Shown in pieces: positions 8,474 to 16,447 of a DNA stretch of 64,000 bases. A model generated the notes under the pieces. It did not search any database and was not told the origin of the DNA. It saw only the letters and a program-made list of their open reading frames with translations. Each line of letters begins with the position of its first letter. Position 1 is the first letter of the stretch. The translations under genes and the position numbers were made by a program. The stretch is from an uncultured Aquimarina sp. (GTDB lineage Bacteria; Bacteroidota; Bacteroidia; Flavobacteriales; Flavobacteriaceae): assembly GCA_947500505.1 (NCBI GenBank), contig CANMSL010000004.1:1-64000 (forward strand), read 5' to 3'.

Positions 8474-11326
8474 TTACTTGCTCAGATACATCTTACGTCT
8501 TGAGTACAGGTCATAAAACTGATCATCTTTAAGATCATCAATAAATAAGATGCTCTCTCCGGTACTCTTCATCTCTGGTCCCAGTTTTTTATTTACATTC
8601 GGGAATTTATTAAAAGAAAATACTGGTTGCTTGATTGCATACCCATCTAGATGTGGTTTAAAATCAAAATCTGTAACTTTTTTCTCTCCTAACATCACCT
8701 TTGTAGCATAATTCACATAAGGCTCCCCGTAGGCTTTTGCAATAAAAGGCACTGTCCTGGATGCTCTTGGGTTTGCCTCAATTATATATACTGTATCGTC
8801 TTTTATGGCGAACTGTATGTTAATTAAACCAACAGTATTAAGTGCCAAAGCGATTTTATGTGTATGATCTTTGATCTGCTGCATTACAAACTCTCCGAGA
8901 TTGAACGGTGGTAAAGTGGCATTAGAATCTCCGGAGTGTATACCGCAAGGTTCTATATGTTCCATAATACCAATGATATATACGTTTTCTCCATCACAAA
9001 TCGCATCTGCTTCAGCTTCGATAGCACCATCAAGGTAGTGATCCAGTAACAGTTTGTTATTTGGTATTTTACGAAGTAAATCAACCACGTGTTCTTCTAA
9101 TTCTTTTTTATTAATAACAATTTTCATTCCCTGTCCTCCCAGAACATAGGATGGGCGAACCAATATCGGAAAATCTAGTCTATCCGCTACTGCTAGTGCT
9201 TCATCCGCAGTCTCTGCCGTATCAAACTCTGGATACGGAATATTATTTTCTTTTAATAATTTAGAAAAACTTCCTCGATCCTCAGCTAAATCCAGTGATT
9301 CAAAGGTTGTACCAATAATTTTGATCCCATAACGATCCAGCTTTTCTGCTAATTTTAAAGCTGTTTGCCCTCCTAACTGCACGATAACACCTTCTGGCTT
9401 CTCGTGTCTGATGATATCGTAAATGTGTTCCCAGAAAACCGGCTCGAAGTATAATTTATCAGCTGTATCAAAATCTGTAGAAACCGTTTCGGGATTACAA
9501 TTAATCATGATGGTTTCGTACCCACATTCTGCAGAAGCTAATACGCCGTGTACACAACAATAATCAAACTCAATTCCTTGCCCGATACGGTTAGGTCCAG
9601 ACCCCAGTACGACTATCTTCTTTTTATCACTTACAATACTTTCGTTAGCTACAGTAATTTCTCCATCGGCAGTTTCTATCTCTGCTTCAAAAGTAGAGTA
9701 AAAGTAAGGAGTCTCTGCTTTAAACTCTGCTGCACATGTATCTACCAATTTATAGACCCTGTTGATGCCTAATTCATCTCTCTTATTATATACTTCGCTT
9801 TCATAACAACCTACCATATGGGCAATCTGTCTATCTGCAAAACCTTTTTGCTTTGCTTCAAGAATCAACTCCTTTGTTAACGACTGAATAGTGTAGGTAG
9901 AAATTTCTTTTTCTAAGAAATGTAATTCTTCATATTGCTTTAAGAACCACATATCGATTTTAGTAATCTCGTGAATTCTACTCAATGGAATACCCATTTG
10001 GATCGCATCATAGATCACAAATACCCTATCCCAACTGGCATAGGTAAGCTTTTCGATAATCTGGTCGTAGTCTTTATACCCTTTTCCATCGGCTCCAAGA
10101 CCATTTCTTTTTATTTCCAGAGATTGAGTAGCTTTATGTAGGGCTTCCTGGAATGAGCGCCCTATACCCATTACCTCTCCTACAGCTTTCATCTGAAGTC
10201 CTAATGTACGATCCGAGCCTTCGAATTTATCAAAATTCCAACGTGGGATTTTAACAATTACGTAATCTAATGTAGGTTCGAATAAAGCAGATGTTGATTT
10301 TGTGATTTGATTATCTAATTCATCCAGTGTATAACCTATTGCCAATTTCGCAGCGATTTTAGCTATCGGATATCCTGTAGCCTTTGATGCTAATGCCGAG
10401 GAACGAGAAACGCGAGGGTTGATCTCAATGGCAATAATATCTTCATTTTCATCCGGACTCACTGCAAACTGAACATTACATCCACCAGCAAACTCTCCTA
10501 TACTGCGCATCATATGGATTGCCATATCACGCATACGCTGATATGTTTTGTCACTAAGTGTCATCGCGGGCGCTACAGTGATAGAATCTCCTGTATGAAT
10601 TCCCATCGGATCCATATTTTCTATGGCACAGATTATCACTACATTATCATTTGCGTCTCGTAACAGTTCTAATTCATATTCTTTCCAACCAATCAATGCC
10701 TTATCGATCATTACTTCGTGAATCGGAGAAGTTTCTAATCCACGAGTTAGTAATTCGTCAAACTCTTCTTCTTTATATACAAAAGATGCTCCTGCCCCTC
10801 CTAATGTATATGATGCTCTAATAACTAATGGGAAACCAAACTCCTGAGCAATCTCTTTACCTTTTAGATAAGATCCAGCTGTAGCCTGAGGTGCCATCCC
10901 AATTCCTATTTTTAGCATTAATTCTCTGAACTGCTCGCGATCTTCTGTTATATTAATTGCATCAATGTCAACACCTATTATCTCTATATCAAAATCTTTC
11001 CAAATCCCTTTCTCATCTGCTTCTATACAAAGGTTCAATGCTGTTTGTCCCCCCATCGTTGGTAACACAGCATCTATCTGAGGATGTTTTTTAAGAACCT
11101 CTATAATAGATTTGGTGGTCAATGGTTTTAGGTATACATGATCAGCCATCGAAGGATCCGTCATTATGGTGGCCGGATTAGAATTAATTAATATAGTTTC
11201 TATTCCGTCTTCTCTTAAAGAACGTAAAGCTTGTGATCCAGAGTAATCAAATTCACACGCCTGACCAATGATGATTGGCCCTGATCCTATAATTAAAATA
11301 CTTTTGAGTTTTTCGTTTTTTGGCAT
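8474..11326 (-). CDS. carB: Carbamoyl-phosphate synthase large subunit, short form (950 aa)
   Basis: This enzyme makes carbamoyl phosphate from bicarbonate, ATP and glutamine-derived ammonia, for pyrimidine and arginine synthesis in the cytoplasm. Both ATP-grasp halves are intact: IGSGPIIIGQACEFDYSG near the start, the second-half copy LGSGPNRIGQGIEFDYCC near residue 575, and the EINPRVSRSS and EANPRASRT metal/ATP motifs. The protein ends at about residue 950, where E. coli CarB (about 1073) continues into an MGS-like allosteric domain. That domain is absent, so control by UMP or ornithine through it cannot operate. From what I know this short form is usual in Flavobacteriia. The small subunit carA is not in the window. 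The gene follows rpmH and has its own terminator. Confidence 0.97.
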   Translation of the reverse strand: MPKNEKLKSILIIGSGPIIIGQACEFDYSGSQALRSLREDGIETILINSNPATIMTDPSMADHVYLKPLTTKSIIEVLKKHPQIDAVLPTMGGQTALNLCIEADEKGIWKDFDIEIIGVDIDAINITEDREQFRELMLKIGIGMAPQATAGSYLKGKEIAQEFGFPLVIRASYTLGGAGASFVYKEEEFDELLTRGLETSPIHEVMIDKALIGWKEYELELLRDANDNVVIICAIENMDPMGIHTGDSITVAPAMTLSDKTYQRMRDMAIHMMRSIGEFAGGCNVQFAVSPDENEDIIAIEINPRVSRSSALASKATGYPIAKIAAKLAIGYTLDELDNQITKSTSALFEPTLDYVIVKIPRWNFDKFEGSDRTLGLQMKAVGEVMGIGRSFQEALHKATQSLEIKRNGLGADGKGYKDYDQIIEKLTYASWDRVFVIYDAIQMGIPLSRIHEITKIDMWFLKQYEELHFLEKEISTYTIQSLTKELILEAKQKGFADRQIAHMVGCYESEVYNKRDELGINRVYKLVDTCAAEFKAETPYFYSTFEAEIETADGEITVANESIVSDKKKIVVLGSGPNRIGQGIEFDYCCVHGVLASAECGYETIMINCNPETVSTDFDTADKLYFEPVFWEHIYDIIRHEKPEGVIVQLGGQTALKLAEKLDRYGIKIIGTTFESLDLAEDRGSFSKLLKENNIPYPEFDTAETADEALAVADRLDFPILVRPSYVLGGQGMKIVINKKELEEHVVDLLRKIPNNKLLLDHYLDGAIEAEADAICDGENVYIIGIMEHIEPCGIHSGDSNATLPPFNLGEFVMQQIKDHTHKIALALNTVGLINIQFAIKDDTVYIIEANPRASRTVPFIAKAYGEPYVNYATKVMLGEKKVTDFDFKPHLDGYAIKQPVFSFNKFPNVNKKLGPEMKSTGESILFIDDLKDDQFYDLYSRRKMYLSK

Positions 11327-11378
11327 TTTGGTGTTGGTATTGAATTTTAAAAAATATATTTAGGAATCTACCAGATAT

Positions 11379-11411
11379 AAAAAAAGGCGTTACTCCTAAA
11401 AGTAACACCTT
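11379..11411 (-). terminator. Rho-independent terminator of rpmH
   Basis: On the minus strand GGTGTTAC pairs with GTAACGCC (one G-U pair) around an 8-base loop, followed by seven T residues. It lies between rpmH and carB. Confidence 0.8.
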
Positions 11412-11435
11412 GATATTTTAATTGCACTGAAATCA

Positions 11436-11594
11436 TTAGTGCTTATGTCTTAATTCTGAAGAAACAGATAGTTTTTTTCTGCCTTTAGCTCTTCTACGAG
11501 CAAGGACCTTTCTACCATTAGCAGAAGCCATACGCTCTCTAAAACCGTGTTTGTTTTTTCTCTTTCTCTTCGATGGTTGAAACGTTCTTTTCAT
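11436..11594 (-). CDS. rpmH: 50S ribosomal protein L34
   Basis: A 52-residue, very basic protein beginning [18 protein letters not shown], with the L34 signature region [19 protein letters not shown] and ending SSELRHKH. The length and sequence are typical for L34 of Bacteroidota, a component of the large ribosomal subunit. The gene is short enough to be missed by length-filtered gene calling. It has a strong promoter match upstream (11670-11700) and its own terminator (11379-11411). The usual dnaA or rnpA neighbours are not present here. Confidence 0.97.
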   Translation of the reverse strand: MKRTFQPSKRKRKNKHGFRERMASANGRKVLARRRAKGRKKLSVSSELRHKH

Positions 11595-11669
11595 TACTAT
11601 CTATCTTTATAAATCTTCTTGAAATCTCTTTTTGTAAAACTCTTGGGTATCTCGCCCCAAAACTGCGGG

Positions 11670-11700
11670 CAAATATACAAAGAGTTTTTACTTTCACAAA
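11670..11700 (-). promoter_or_regulatory. rpmH promoter (-33/-7)
   Basis: On the minus strand: TTTG (11697-11700), 19 bases, then TATATTTG (11670-11677). Both boxes match the Bacteroidota consensus at the preferred spacing, about 75 bases before the rpmH start. Confidence 0.75.
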
Positions 11701-11733
11701 CCTAAATATCAAAATATTTTTAATTGTTTTTAT

Positions 11734-11741
11734 TACCTTTG
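11734..11741 (+). promoter_or_regulatory. -7 element upstream of the TPR membrane protein gene
   Basis: TACCTTTG matches TAnnTTTG and ends 25 bases before the ATG at 11767. No TTTG is visible at the -33 position. It is arranged back to back with the rpmH promoter. Confidence 0.45.
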
Positions 11742-11766
11742 CCGCGACAAAAAAATAATACATTTC

Positions 11767-12282
11767 ATGTACAATAAAAATTTTAAACTAGTAATTGCAG
11801 CATTAATTGTTGGAGCAGCCATTTGGCAAATGATAGAAGGGTATATTGGTAACGGAATAATGCTGATTTTACTGTCTTTGATTTTTGTCTTTTTATATTT
11901 TAAGAACGAATTTATTCTTTTGGCATTTCTAAGATTACGTAAACAAGATTTTGCCGGAGCCAAAAAATGGTTGGATAGAATTAAGAATCCAGAAACTGCC
12001 CTAACAACGAAACAACAAGGGTATTACAACTATCTTTTGGGCATCATGCTATCACAAACCAATATTACACAGGCAGAAAAATATCTAAAAAAAGCTGTTA
12101 AGTTGGGGTTATCTATGAATCAAGATCTTGCGGTTGCTAAACTTAATCTTGCAGGAATTGCAATGACCAAGAGAAGAAAAAGAGAAGCACAAAATCTATT
12201 GACAGAAGCTAAGAAGCTAGACAAGCACGGTATGCTAAAAGAACAGATTACTATGATGAAACAGCAAATGAAGAAGATTTAG
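11767..12282 (+). CDS. Membrane-anchored TPR-like protein (171 aa)
   Basis: Two hydrophobic segments at about 8-24 and 29-46 are followed by a cytoplasmic helical region (from about 55). This has TPR-like spacing: QGYYNYLLGIMLSQ, QAEKYLKKAVKLG, AVAKLNLAGIAMTK, EAQNLLTEAKKL. Members are often labelled DUF2892 in Flavobacteria, and I know of no defined biochemical role. It is transcribed divergently from rpmH with a separate -7 element. I infer a helical scaffold at the inner membrane; no catalytic motif is visible. Confidence 0.7.
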   Translation: MYNKNFKLVIAALIVGAAIWQMIEGYIGNGIMLILLSLIFVFLYFKNEFILLAFLRLRKQDFAGAKKWLDRIKNPETALTTKQQGYYNYLLGIMLSQTNITQAEKYLKKAVKLGLSMNQDLAVAKLNLAGIAMTKRRKREAQNLLTEAKKLDKHGMLKEQITMMKQQMKKI

Positions 12283-12431
12283 GCACACTAATTGCACCTA
12301 TAAATACGTTATCTATTAATTTAATGGGAAAAAATAAGGTAAGTAATACGTACATTAAAGACGGTTTTAGCTAATCAAAACTGTTATTTTTAAAGACTTT
12401 ATAGTACATTAGCTACCGTAATTATGTTGTA

Positions 12432-13256
12432 ATGAAGAAAATATTAATTCTAGGAATCCTTTTTCTATATTTTGGAAATGTCTTTGGGCAGCTGGATAGA
12501 AAAATTCCTTTTTCGATAGCGATTGCTGCTCATATTAAAAAGTACAACCTAAAAAGCAACGAAGCTTACAAGGATCAGGATCTGGAGTATGCGCAATTTT
12601 TGTTTGACTCTCTAGTTCAGAACCATTTAGTAGGGACCTATATGGATGATTTCAAGATGAGCCCTCTGAAAGGAGAACCTATCTCTTTTAAAGAAATTGA
12701 AAAACCTATATTCTTGATTACCTATGCCAGTTGGTGTGTTCCCGGCATTGGTGAAATTCCGGCACTAAATGATTTGTCTGATAAATTCCACGATCAGATC
12801 GATTTTATTGTTTTATTCTGGGATACGAAAGAGAGATTAAAAGAGAAAGTAGGGGAATATAGTGAGAATATAAAGTTATTATATGTAAATGAATTGACCA
12901 ATCAAAATTCTTATATAATTAACAACTTAAAACATTCTCTGGGTTTTCCTATGATGTATTTTATGGATAGTGATAAGAAGTTATTGGATATTCGCAAAAT
13001 TGTTACACATCATTCTAGCGAGACACTTAGCAACTCCTACACTATCCACTATAATTCTTTATCCAAAGGTGTTTCTTTGCTAATCGCAGATCTTGACGCG
13101 AAAGGAGCATTAACACCAACAGTAGAAGAAGAAAAAACAACGCCTAAGATAAAAGGAGATACACGCACACAGGAAGAACGTGATATCGATGAGGAATATG
13201 AGCGATACAGAAGAGAAAAAGATTCTATAGATAATCAGAGAGGAAATAACAGATAA
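12432..13256 (+). CDS. Secreted thioredoxin-fold protein with degenerate active site
   Basis: A signal peptide (MKKILILGILFLYFGNVFGQ) precedes a TlpA/AhpC-like thioredoxin fold. The motif FLITYASWCVPGIGEIPAL resembles the TlpA WCxPC site, but the second cysteine is a glycine (WCVPG, Cys102 only). A later cis-Pro-type region is FPMMYFMDSDKKLL. The C-terminal ~45 residues are charged and low in complexity (EERDIDEEYERYRREKDSID). A disulfide-exchange reaction needing two cysteines is unlikely; a one-cysteine or purely structural role is possible. The protein is probably periplasmic. The gene stands alone and has no obvious operon partner. Confidence 0.65.
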   Translation: MKKILILGILFLYFGNVFGQLDRKIPFSIAIAAHIKKYNLKSNEAYKDQDLEYAQFLFDSLVQNHLVGTYMDDFKMSPLKGEPISFKEIEKPIFLITYASWCVPGIGEIPALNDLSDKFHDQIDFIVLFWDTKERLKEKVGEYSENIKLLYVNELTNQNSYIINNLKHSLGFPMMYFMDSDKKLLDIRKIVTHHSSETLSNSYTIHYNSLSKGVSLLIADLDAKGALTPTVEEEKTTPKIKGDTRTQEERDIDEEYERYRREKDSIDNQRGNNR

Positions 13257-13267
13257 ATTATTTTTAA

Positions 13268-13478
13268 CATTGGCTCGATGTAGAAAATCACATCGGTTTG
13301 AGTGCTTTATGTTCAGGAGAAGTGATTATCTACTGAAGTACCAGGTGGATATTAAGAACTGTAACTTTTTGATTAACAACCTATTCTCCACACTCCGCCT
13401 TAGGCGGACGGGCAAGCTTATTTTTTTCTGTTTTGTTCCAAAAAAACAACTCGAATTGACGGTTTTTGCTTCGTAATA
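13268..13478. repeat. Dispersed intergenic palindromic element (copy A)
   Basis: This intergenic stretch contains the perfect palindrome TCCGCCTTAGGCGGA (13394-13408). It is flanked by fragments of the tcGAGTGa / cTCGAAnTGACg motif also found at 16263-16445, 21616-21726 and 30652-30772. Open frames through it are not convincing genes. It looks like a degenerate member of a REP-like family. Confidence 0.5.
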
Positions 13479-13481
13479 TGC

Positions 13482-13850
13482 TTATTTCCCAAAAATCATT
13501 TTTAGTGCTACTATTAATAGTATTCCGCCAAAAATTTTCTTTAAAACAGTCTGATTTATAGATATTGCTAATTTGCTTCCCAAGTAACCCCCTACTATAA
13601 AGGTAATAGCAATAATGGCTGCAAATTTCCAATTTACGTGACCTTCTTTATAATAATTGAAGGCTGCTAATAAAGTCACCGGAACCGAAAGTACAGCAAG
13701 ACTAGTTCCCTGAGCTTGATGCTGCGTAAAACCAACCCACAATATAAGCAATGGGATCATTACCACACTACCACCTATACCCATGGTTCCACTTAAGAAA
13801 CCGGCTAATAGACCAATGACTACTAACGAAACAATTGTAATAGTATCCAT
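13482..13850 (-). CDS. Half-size TauE/SafE (TSUP) family transporter
   Basis: 122 residues with four hydrophobic segments and the family motif LLAGFLSGTMGIGGSVVMIP at the N-terminus. TSUP permeases usually have about 250 residues made from two such halves and export small sulfur-containing or organic anions. Here only one half is encoded, with no second half beside it. It may work as a homodimer, as known for other half-size internally duplicated transporters; this is inference. The C-terminal end (KKIFGGILLIVALKMIFGK) looks natural rather than truncated. Single-gene unit. Confidence 0.8.
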   Translation of the reverse strand: MDTITIVSLVVIGLLAGFLSGTMGIGGSVVMIPLLILWVGFTQHQAQGTSLAVLSVPVTLLAAFNYYKEGHVNWKFAAIIAITFIVGGYLGSKLAISINQTVLKKIFGGILLIVALKMIFGK

Positions 13851-13922
13851 TTCGCAATTTTACAATAATTGTAGCTATAGTACTATAAAAAGATGGAAAT
13901 ATTTTGAACTGAAATTGATTGG

Positions 13923-14870
13923 CTATTGTCCAACAGCTGTTTTATAATATCCTTCCCTGGGAATTTTAATCAAATATTCTTTTCCGGTTCCGTTATTAAG
14001 ATGTGTTTCACGTAACCACGGATTATGTAGTTTTAAAATCTTATAATTTATATTGTATTTTGCCGCAAATTCATTGAAATCTGTGATAGGTTCATCCACT
14101 AGAACATTAAACGTAGGGATATATTCATATAAATCATCCTTAGTAAAATTAAATCCATATTTCTTAGGGTTGCTCAATATCTCTTTCACAGCTGTAATTC
14201 TAAACACATATCTACCTGTTTCCTGACCTAAAAGGAGATCGTAATAAGAAGAAGCATTTTGTCGCTCTAATTGTTTATTAATACCCGCCGGTCCCGCATT
14301 ATATGCTGCAGCCGCAAGTGTCCAGCTACCGAACCTCTCTTTTGCATTTTTTAAATACTTACAGGCAACTCTTGTAGATTTCTCAATATGATATCTTTCA
14401 TCCACATTGTCATTAACCTCTAAACCGTACTCCCGTCCGGTATTTTTTAATATTTGCCAAAAACCGGTTGCTTTGGCAGGAGACACTGCCTGAGTTAAAC
14501 TACTTTCTATAACTGCCAGATATTTAAAATCGTTCGGAACTCCTTCCTCCTTAAGAATAGGCTCTATAATTGGAAAATATTTGTTTGCTCTTTTAAAAAG
14601 TAATAACCCATTAGATTGCCAATAAGTATTTACCAAAAGCTCTCTATCCATTCTTTCGCGGATATCCGGATTTTCTACAGGTACTAATTCGCCTGCAAAA
14701 TTTATATTTTCAGGCATGGGTACTGCATAGACATTATAGTCATTGATTAACTTTTCCTCTAAAAGCTCTTGGGCTATCGGTTTCTGAGGTTCTTGTTGTG
14801 TGGCGTTTACTAAAATACCAAAGGTAAATAGTACACCTAAAAAAACTAACACTTTTCGTATCATCTTCAT
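13923..14870 (-). CDS. Lytic murein transglycosylase, MltD/SLT-like (315 aa)
   Basis: The N-terminal hydrophobic segment (MKMIRKVLVFLGVLFTFGIL) is a signal peptide or anchor. The SLT (GH23) domain spans about 95-230. It includes the catalytic glutamate Glu122 in YLAVIESSLTQAVSPAKATG, then GFWQILKNTGREYGL and AAAAYNAGPAGI. The enzyme cleaves peptidoglycan with formation of 1,6-anhydromuramic acid, in the periplasm. The C-terminal region (about 255-310, FNEFAAKYNINYKILKLHNPWL) resembles a degenerate LysM-type wall-binding unit, as in MltD. It is monocistronic on the minus strand. Confidence 0.88.
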   Translation of the reverse strand: MKMIRKVLVFLGVLFTFGILVNATQQEPQKPIAQELLEEKLINDYNVYAVPMPENINFAGELVPVENPDIRERMDRELLVNTYWQSNGLLLFKRANKYFPIIEPILKEEGVPNDFKYLAVIESSLTQAVSPAKATGFWQILKNTGREYGLEVNDNVDERYHIEKSTRVACKYLKNAKERFGSWTLAAAAYNAGPAGINKQLERQNASSYYDLLLGQETGRYVFRITAVKEILSNPKKYGFNFTKDDLYEYIPTFNVLVDEPITDFNEFAAKYNINYKILKLHNPWLRETHLNNGTGKEYLIKIPREGYYKTAVGQ

Positions 14871-14943
14871 CTTTTAAGTAGGTTTTATTGGGAAATATTT
14901 TCTAATGTTTCCAAAATAATGTAAAATATTGAAATAACGGTAA

Positions 14944-15603
14944 TTAATTTTCGATTATTTCTGGTAAATGCTTGTTAAACCATCTTGAACGGTTAATAAT
15001 CATAACATGTGTACCCTTTTCTACAGTAATACACTCTTTTATGTGCGAAATCGGAAAAACAATATCTTTATCACCGTGAATATGCACTATTCCTTCAATG
15101 GACTCTTCCTGATCCCAACAAACTATTTTCTCTATTGCCCAATCCAAATAGGTTTTGTCATTTACAGATAAATACTTCTGGTAAAGTGCAGCTCTTTTTT
15201 TTGCAAAATCACCAAAAGCAAGTTTTTCCCAATTATCTATCTTAGAAACCAATGATGTAGGCATTAATTTGTATGCTTTTGTTTTTCTTACCAACCACAT
15301 CCTTTTGGGTAATTCATACTTGTTTTTGACACTTGAAATAATAATTAACTTCTTTACATTAAGGTATTTACTCATCTCTTGCACCATAATTCCTCCAAAA
15401 GAAACACCAATAAGAATACATTCTTTATGCAGTACCTCTTTACACATACGTTTTGCATAATCACCGATAGGCTCATCCTTTTCCGGAATTTTCCAGGGAA
15501 TCGTATGGGTCTTATATCTCTCCTTCGGAAGGTTTATAAATTCAAAGATGGAAACGTCTGCTGCCATCCCAGGAACAAAATAAACATGGTTAACTTCCTT
15601 CAT
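14944..15603 (-). CDS. Alpha/beta hydrolase (219 aa)
   Basis: I chose the ATG at 15603 (MKEVNHVYFVPGMAADVSIF) over an upstream TTG because the sequence then opens directly with the first beta strand. The nucleophile elbow is GVSFGG (Ser68). The likely acid is Asp180 in HIHGDKDIVFP, and the histidine is His199 in EKGTHVMI. The oxyanion region is FVPGMAAD. Substrate cannot be told; small carboxylesterase or thioesterase activity is typical. No signal peptide is present, so it is cytoplasmic. It lies between mltD-like and a divergent small gene. Confidence 0.8.
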   Translation of the reverse strand: MKEVNHVYFVPGMAADVSIFEFINLPKERYKTHTIPWKIPEKDEPIGDYAKRMCKEVLHKECILIGVSFGGIMVQEMSKYLNVKKLIIISSVKNKYELPKRMWLVRKTKAYKLMPTSLVSKIDNWEKLAFGDFAKKRAALYQKYLSVNDKTYLDWAIEKIVCWDQEESIEGIVHIHGDKDIVFPISHIKECITVEKGTHVMIINRSRWFNKHLPEIIEN

Positions 15604-15651
15604 ACTAGGTATTTTTAACAATGGTTTATACGTTTAAAGCACTAATTTTCT

Positions 15652-15659
15652 TATCTTTG
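15652..15659 (+). promoter_or_regulatory. -7 element starting a long structured leader
   Basis: TATCTTTG matches TAnnTTTG. If used, the transcript would have a leader of about 225 nt before the ATG at 15890. The leader contains a perfect 7-bp hairpin (TAACTAA 15734-15740 / TTAGTTA 15747-15753) and a 17-codon reading frame (15769-15822). No clear -33 box is seen. Confidence 0.4.
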
Positions 15660-15889
15660 CAGTTCAAAACTATAGTAATACTTTATCAGAAAAAAGTAAA
15701 CTGCGTATTAAATTATTGGAAAAGGGAATTTTTTAACTAACAAATCTTAGTTAGGTTATAAAACTATAATGAAATACACTGTGGAATATACACCTTCTGA
15801 AGTGGTGTGCTTATATTTTTGAATAATAGAAACTTTATGTTTTGAAATACACCCCCTTTAATTTTAATAAATAGTAAATTAAAAAAAAT

Positions 15890-16201
15890 ATGGAGAACAT
15901 GAGCGATGTGGAATTAGAAATAGTAGACAACGAATTTTTAAGACAATTCGAAACTACTATCGAAGGTCAGAAATCAAAGATCGAATATGCTCAACAAGAG
16001 AGAAAAATATTCCTTACAAAGCTGATTATGAGTGATGAGCAAATAGAAAAAGGATATTCTGAAGATTTTATTATAGCTGTTTTTAATATTATAGAAGAAC
16101 GCAATATCAGGCTTGTTCCGACAAGTCCTATCATTGCTAAATTTATGCGAAAGAACAGAAGAAAGTATAAAGATTTATTACCTGTAGGAATTAATATATA
16201 G
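15890..16201 (+). CDS. Small NATD1/YjdJ-type GNAT-like protein (103 aa)
   Basis: The layout matches the small GCN5-related family: ELEIVDNEFLRQFETTIEG is a first beta sheet, KIFLTKLIMSDEQ stands where VHTEVPPEL usually stands, and IRLVPTSPIIAKFMRKN parallels the family end motif VVPLCPFVRAYLRRHP. The acetyl-CoA loop, normally G-x-G-I-G, is reduced to EKGYSEDF, so activity is doubtful. Proteins of this family are putative acetyltransferases of unknown substrate. It has its own -7 element with a long leader and is followed by a strong terminator. Confidence 0.6.
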   Translation: MENMSDVELEIVDNEFLRQFETTIEGQKSKIEYAQQERKIFLTKLIMSDEQIEKGYSEDFIIAVFNIIEERNIRLVPTSPIIAKFMRKNRRKYKDLLPVGINI

Positions 16202-16227
16202 AAACTTAACTTTCTTTAAAAAATCAA

Positions 16228-16254
16228 AACCTGCGATTAGAGCAGGTTTTTTTT
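16228..16254 (+). terminator. Rho-independent terminator of the GNAT-like gene
   Basis: AACCTGC pairs with GCAGGTT around a 7-base loop, followed by a run of T residues. It lies 27 bases after the stop codon at 16201. Confidence 0.85.
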
Positions 16255-16262
16255 GTTCCTTA

Positions 16263-16445
16263 AAATGAGTTCGATTTAAGTGCTTGGTTAAAAAAGCCGT
16301 CAAATTGAGTGATTCATCATAGTGAAACGAAGAAAAATTGTATTGAAATTAGGCTTTTGATTGAAAATTTACTTGTCTTCGATACAATCCGCCTGAGGCG
16401 GACCACTCTGACTGACGTAAAATCTTCTTATATCGAACTCACGTT
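16263..16445. repeat. Dispersed intergenic palindromic element (copy B)
   Basis: Contains the palindrome TCCGCCTGAGGCGGA (16388-16402), the same as copy A except for the central base. It sits next to the blocks cttgtcttcgatacaat and actctgactgacg shared with copies C and D. The region has no credible gene. Confidence 0.55.
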
Positions 16446-16447
16446 AT

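Noticed and set aside
11539..11963. Open frames on both strands around rpmH and the TPR membrane gene
   Set aside because: They are antisense or out of frame to rpmH, its promoter and the TPR gene.
13270..13632. Open frames of 68 (plus) and 83 (minus) codons
   Set aside because: The first is formed by the dispersed palindromic element; the second runs from that element into the TSUP gene out of frame.
15790..15822. Rho-independent terminator in the leader of the GNAT-like gene
   Set aside because: The ACACC/GGTGT stem is short and the T-rich stretch is interrupted; kept only as part of the leader observation.
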